Source: JAWHTC01 sp032586155 (lineage in GTDB: Bacteria; Pseudomonadota; Alphaproteobacteria; Rhodobacterales; Rhodobacteraceae). From it: a stretch of DNA of 64,000 bases. The stretch is from assembly GCF_032586155.1 (NCBI RefSeq), contig NZ_JAWHTC010000001.1, positions 1,178,001 through 1,242,000 of the forward strand, read 5' to 3'. Positions 60,463 through 64,000 of the stretch are shown piece after piece. Under the pieces are notes generated by a model. It had not been told where the DNA came from, did not search any database, and worked only from the letters and a program-made list of their open reading frames with translations. Both the position numbers and the translations under genes were made by a program. How positions within the stretch are numbered: the first letter of the stretch is position 1; the number at the start of each line of letters is the position of its first letter.

Positions 60463-60602
60463 TGTTGAACTCCATTTTTTTCAAACACAGCAAGTCTAAC
60501 CGCGCTTTTGGCGCGAGTCGATCATTCAAATGCGCGCGGGAGGCGGAATTCTGCCAGATGTGCGCAACCTGCAGCAGCGTCAATTATCAAAACCGCGTTG
60601 CT

Positions 60603-61823
60603 TCACCCAAAGAGCTGGTGCGCCAGTTCCAGTGCCTCAATCAGTTTGTCGATCTCGTCGCGGGTGTTGTACATGCCGAAACTGGCCCGACAGGTGGCCG
60701 ACACCCCGAAATGATCCATCAACGGTCCGGCGCAGTGATGCCCGGCCCGCACCGCGACCCCCTTCTTGTCGAGAATCGTCGAAATGTCATGGGCATGGGC
60801 CGCGCCTTCCATCGTGAACGAGAAGATCGCCGCCTTGCCCGGCGCGGTGCCCTGCAAACCCAGCCAGTTCAGCCCTGTCAGACGTTCGCTCGCATAGCTT
60901 GCCAAGTCGGCCTCATGCGCGGCAATCTGATCCATGCCGATATCCATCAGGTATTCGAGCGCCACGCCCATGCCGATGGTTTGAACGATGCCGGGCGTTC
61001 CGGCCTCGAACATCATCGGCGGATCATTATAGGTGACGGCGTCGCGGCTGACTTCTTTGATCATGTCACCACCCCCCAGGAACGGGCGCATTTCGGCCAT
61101 GCGTTCTTTGCGGATGTAAATCGCGCCCGAGCCTGATGGACCGTAAAGCTTGTGGCCGGTTATCGGGTAGAAATCACAGCCAATGTCCTCGACATTGACC
61201 GGTGCGTGCACTGCGCCCTGACTGCCATCAACCAGCGTGGCAATGCCGCGCGCGCGCGCCGCATGGCATATGGTTTTCACATCCACCATCGTGCCCAACA
61301 CATTGGAACACTGGGTAATCGCCACAAGCTTGGTCTTCGGTCCCATGGCGTCGATCACCGCCTGCGGATCAAGCGCCCCGGTGGCATCCACATCAACCCA
61401 TTTCAGCACAACCCCCTGGCGTTCTCGTAGAAAATGCCAAGGCACGATATTGGCGTGGTGTTCCATGACGCTGAGGATGATTTCGTCCCCGGCCTGAAAC
61501 TGTGGCATGGCCCAACTATAGGCAATCAGGTTGATCCCTTCGGTTGTGCCGGAATTGAAAACGATCTCGTTCTCGTCGCTTGCCCCCAGGAACCGGGCTA
61601 CGATCCCGCGTACCGCCTCGTATTTGTCTGTGGCGAGATTAGAGAGGTAATGCAGACCCCGGTGCACGTTGGCGTATTCGTGGGAATAGGCCGTGGTCAC
61701 CGCGTCGATCACGCATTGCGGCTTTTGAGCTGATGCGCCATTATCGAGATATACCAAAGGCTTGTTGTTCACTTCTCGCGCAAGGATCGGAAAGTCCCGG
61801 CGGATTTTGTTGACGTCATACAT
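60603..61823 (-). CDS. sufS: Cysteine desulfurase SufS
   Basis: A 406-residue PLP enzyme (from M4; 409 if started at 61832) that takes sulfur from cysteine for Fe-S cluster building. Motifs: ILSVMEHHANIVPWH (PLP region), TGHKLYGPSGSG with the PLP Lys, and SATCRASFGMYNT with the catalytic Cys, as in group II (SufS) desulfurases. Start at MYDVNKI is the family norm. It follows the YIP1 gene closely and is the last suf gene in the window. Confidence 0.95.
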   Translation of the reverse strand: MYDVNKIRRDFPILAREVNNKPLVYLDNGASAQKPQCVIDAVTTAYSHEYANVHRGLHYLSNLATDKYEAVRGIVARFLGASDENEIVFNSGTTEGINLIAYSWAMPQFQAGDEIILSVMEHHANIVPWHFLRERQGVVLKWVDVDATGALDPQAVIDAMGPKTKLVAITQCSNVLGTMVDVKTICHAARARGIATLVDGSQGAVHAPVNVEDIGCDFYPITGHKLYGPSGSGAIYIRKERMAEMRPFLGGGDMIKEVSRDAVTYNDPPMMFEAGTPGIVQTIGMGVALEYLMDIGMDQIAAHEADLASYASERLTGLNWLGLQGTAPGKAAIFSFTMEGAAHAHDISTILDKKGVAVRAGHHCAGPLMDHFGVSATCRASFGMYNTRDEIDKLIEALELAHQLFG

Positions 61824-61835
61824 CGGCATCATTCC

Positions 61836-62435
61836 TTAGCCTGTCATGCCTTCACCCAGTGCCCCAACCATGAGCACGAAGAGCACCAACCCCGCCATCA
61901 TCAGGCCAAAGGCCAGCGCCAGAACGCTCACGGCCTTGAGCGGATTGTTAAAACCATGCACGCGATCGATGAAAGCGATCAGGATCCACACCCCCCAGAA
62001 AAACGCGATGAAATGCACCATGCTGGCAAGGCCGACGGCGACCAGAGTCAGGATAATCACGATCACCTGGACCCCGGCCTGCACCAATTGCAGCCAAGTA
62101 AATGTGGCCAGCATGTCATGCAGGCGCCCGTTGCCGCCAAGCGCGCGACCGGCCCAGAACAGCACGAAAATGATTAGCACGAACACCCCGGTACCCAGAA
62201 CCGCCAGCATCCCTGGCTTGAAGAAGATCGGCGGGGTGATGGCGATCTGTTCCGGAGTCGGCGGCACAAGTTGCAGGCCCAGCGAAATCAGCAGCGCATT
62301 AAGCACAGCCGCGAGAACCACAGCGCTCCACAGGGTTTCGTTGGACAAACCATGACGTAGGGTCATGATCTGACCAGCCGCCTCCTTGGGGCTGAAAAGT
62401 GTCATTTTGACAAGGGCTTGCCAATCGATATTCAT
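61836..62435 (-). CDS. YIP1 family membrane protein
   Basis: A 199-residue protein with about five hydrophobic spans and the start MTLFSPKEAAGQIMTLRHG typical of YIP1-type membrane proteins. Spans include LWSAVVLAAVLNALLISLGLQ and AVLGTGVFVLIIFVLFWAGRALGG. Function unknown; in Rhodobacteraceae such genes commonly sit inside suf operons. It starts 1 bp after the second YIP1 gene ends, on the same strand. Confidence 0.85.
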   Translation of the reverse strand: MNIDWQALVKMTLFSPKEAAGQIMTLRHGLSNETLWSAVVLAAVLNALLISLGLQLVPPTPEQIAITPPIFFKPGMLAVLGTGVFVLIIFVLFWAGRALGGNGRLHDMLATFTWLQLVQAGVQVIVIILTLVAVGLASMVHFIAFFWGVWILIAFIDRVHGFNNPLKAVSVLALAFGLMMAGLVLFVLMVGALGEGMTG

Positions 62436-62436
62436 G

Positions 62437-62913
62437 TTAATGCCTCGCCTCGATCAGACCCGAGAGCCAGAACCAGAGAAAGGCCGCCAACCAGATCACT
62501 CCAACCAGTGTCAGGCCCGGCCCGGGACCGGCAAACCCGGCCATCAACCCCCAAAGCAGCATCACTGGCCCGGTTGCCAGCAAAGCCCAGAACAACGCAA
62601 TCCGCGCGCCATAGGGCGTGCCGTGACCGCCAAGAGCGCGACTGATGAAATGGCTGATCAGCGCTAGAGTGTAAAACACCAGCGGCATAATCAGAAGCCA
62701 GGCAAACAGCGTCGCGCCCAGATTCACGTTCAGCTCTTCACCGTTCAGATGGGCCTCACGCGACAGGCGCGGCCATTGTGCAACGAAGACAACGATACAG
62801 CCCACCATCAAGGTGATCAGCGCCCTATCCTCGCGCACGCCCGCGTCGAGAATCCGTCGGATCACCCGGCGCGGGCCGCGGTAGGTCGCGGCGATATCGG
62901 CTACGATCGACAT
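62437..62913 (-). CDS. Second YIP1 family membrane protein
   Basis: A 158-residue protein with about four spans; motifs RALITLMVGCIVVFVAQWPRLSR and ISRALGGHGTPYGARIALFWALLATGP. It is a shorter relative of its downstream neighbour; GTPYGARIALFWALLATGPV aligns with the RLHDMLATFTWLQL part of that protein. Start ATG 62913 is preferred to an in-frame codon at 63042 that overlaps sufD. It lies between sufD and the other YIP1 gene. Confidence 0.82.
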   Translation of the reverse strand: MSIVADIAATYRGPRRVIRRILDAGVREDRALITLMVGCIVVFVAQWPRLSREAHLNGEELNVNLGATLFAWLLIMPLVFYTLALISHFISRALGGHGTPYGARIALFWALLATGPVMLLWGLMAGFAGPGPGLTLVGVIWLAAFLWFWLSGLIEARH

Positions 62914-62938
62914 CGTCAGTTGCCCCTTCCCTTCCTGC

Positions 62939-64000
62939 CTAGTCGCGACGGTGCCGCGCCAACCAGCCTTCCAGCCGACCGACGATCTCGTCACGCATGC
63001 GTTCGTCTTCGATCTCATCCACCGCTTCGGCAAGGAAGGCAAGAGTCAGAAGGTCGGTTGCGTCGTTTGTCGGCACTCCGCGCGAACGCAGGTAGAACAT
63101 TGCCTCCTCGTCGATCGCACCGCTGGTCGAGCCGTGTGAACAGGCCACGTCATCGGCATAGATTTCCAGCTCAGGCTTGGCGAGGAACTGACTGTCGTCA
63201 TCCAGAAGCAGCGATTGCGACTTCTGGTAGCCATCTGTCTTCTGGGCGTCCGGTTTGACCAAGATTTTGCCCTGAAACACACCGGTCGCCCCGTTGCGCA
63301 GTACTTTCTTGAACACCTGTCGGCTTTCGCAGGCCAGCGCGTCATGGGTGATAAACACGGTGTCGTCGTGGTGGAAATCACCATCTCCAAGGCAGGCACC
63401 TGCGACATGGGCCACCGCATCATCGCCGGTCAGCTCAATCACACATTCATTGCGTGTCAGCATCCCGTTGACGGTCAGCGTGAAGCTTTTGAACGTGCTC
63501 TCCTGGCCCAGCCGGGCAAAGATATGCGTGGCGGCGCGGCGTTCATGATCGCGGCCCTGGGCCCGGACATGGTGGAACGCAGCATTGTCAGCCACGTCCA
63601 CTTCCAGAACGGTATTAAGGCGTGCCGCGCCGGGACCGTTTTCCAGGAGTGTCAGTTCAGCGCCCTCTTCCAGCTTGACCAGGTGATGCATCACCGCGTC
63701 CGAGTTGTCGGACCGGTGCAGATAGACCAGGCTAACGGGCTTTGCCGCCTGCCCGGTGACGCGGATCACCGCACCATCCGCCGCCAGTGCTGTGTTTAAC
63801 ACTGCCAGCGGGCGGTCTACCGGGGTCTGACCGGCGGTTTCCAGCGTGCCGTAGAGGTCTTTGGCCCAGTGGATATCCTTGGCGCCAGCGTCGCCAAGAC
63901 GCTCGATTTCGATCCCAGCTATCTCAAGCGGGTCCGACGCGTCGGCATCAAACACGCCATCGACAAAAACCACCTTGAGCCGGTCGATCTCATCAAAGAC
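62939..64000 (-). CDS. sufD: Fe-S cluster assembly protein SufD (5' end outside window)
   Basis: Partial, at least 353 residues of a protein usually about 420. Subunit of the SufBCD scaffold; it works with SufB and SufC to accept sulfur and assemble clusters. Family features: FHHVRAQGRDHERRAATHIF, NGATGVFQGKILVKPDAQKTDGYQKSQSLLLDDDSQFLAKPELEIYADDVACSHGSTSGAIDEE (SUF core) and the C-terminal EIVGRLEGWLA. The reading frame stays open to the right edge. Upstream genes sufC and sufB should follow beyond the window. Confidence 0.95.
   Translation of the reverse strand, partial: VFDEIDRLKVVFVDGVFDADASDPLEIAGIEIERLGDAGAKDIHWAKDLYGTLETAGQTPVDRPLAVLNTALAADGAVIRVTGQAAKPVSLVYLHRSDNSDAVMHHLVKLEEGAELTLLENGPGAARLNTVLEVDVADNAAFHHVRAQGRDHERRAATHIFARLGQESTFKSFTLTVNGMLTRNECVIELTGDDAVAHVAGACLGDGDFHHDDTVFITHDALACESRQVFKKVLRNGATGVFQGKILVKPDAQKTDGYQKSQSLLLDDDSQFLAKPELEIYADDVACSHGSTSGAIDEEAMFYLRSRGVPTNDATDLLTLAFLAEAVDEIEDERMRDEIVGRLEGWLARHRRD

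Overview
The window is a GC-rich, gene-dense chromosomal segment that reads as an alphaproteobacterium of the Rhodobacterales, most likely the Roseobacter/Rhodobacteraceae group. This is inferred from gene content and order: rpsB-tsf, yicC-gmk-gamma carbonic anhydrase, a suf operon with YIP1 genes inside, a LysR gene divergent from glutaryl-CoA dehydrogenase, 3-hydroxybutyrate dehydrogenase, an IalB-family protein, a CtrA-type site and a 3-mer Pho box. There is no rRNA, CRISPR array, insertion sequence or prophage. Both window ends cut genes: an amidase at the left and sufD at the right.

Layout. 1-3.9 kb: amidase, a b-type cytochrome with a 37-residue partner peptide, a GNAT enzyme, and a MepK-like peptidase. 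4.2-8.7 kb: an L,D-transpeptidase, then LpxD, acyl carrier protein and ketosynthase genes that look like a small envelope-lipid module. 8.7-12.5 kb: FMN reductase, IalB-like protein, two tandem small-RNA candidates and a HerA/DUF853 ATPase. 12.5-20.1 kb: a complete branched-chain amino acid (liv) ABC operon on the minus strand, interleaved with five small secreted proteins. 20.2-25.3 kb: PQQ-type sugar dehydrogenase, GlxA-type regulator, class II DAHP synthase, PAS protein. 25.5-27.6 kb: yicC-gmk-gamma-CA. 28.2-38.3 kb: the phosphate regulon, phoR, then two unrelated genes, then pstSCAB-phoU-phoB behind a clear Pho box. 38.3-41.6 kb: gcdH and its LysR regulator, and a solo LuxR-type regulator. 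42-43.8 kb: tsf and rpsB. 44-50.7 kb: SH3 lipoprotein, HupE/UreJ and DUF4198 divergent pair, psuK-psuG, DUF502, bdhA. 51-58.6 kb: peptide-binding protein, arsC-aquaporin pair, ProC-like reductase, fused B12 mutase-like enzyme, 2OG-Fe(II) oxygenase, luciferase-like monooxygenase, tRNA-Arg. 58.8-64 kb: membrane-fused spermidine-synthase-like enzyme, a tiny lipoprotein, sufS, two YIP1 proteins and sufD.

Most promising unexplained signals. (1) Four genes inside the liv operon encode small secreted proteins that share one cysteine layout (C-x5-C-x5/6-C near the N terminus and one Cys near the C terminus) although the rest of their sequences differ; they are joined to the transporter genes by overlapping or nearly touching starts and stops. 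(2) A single-chain protein with a glutamate-mutase-like N-terminal region and a C-terminal cobalamin domain sits between a ProC-like reductase and a 2OG-Fe(II) oxygenase, suggesting an uncharacterised amino or organic acid pathway. (3) The ldt-lpxD-acp-KS run. (4) At least three intergenic minus-strand units ending in strong terminators without any credible ORF, likely small RNAs. All functional statements rest on motif recognition by eye; no database search was run.
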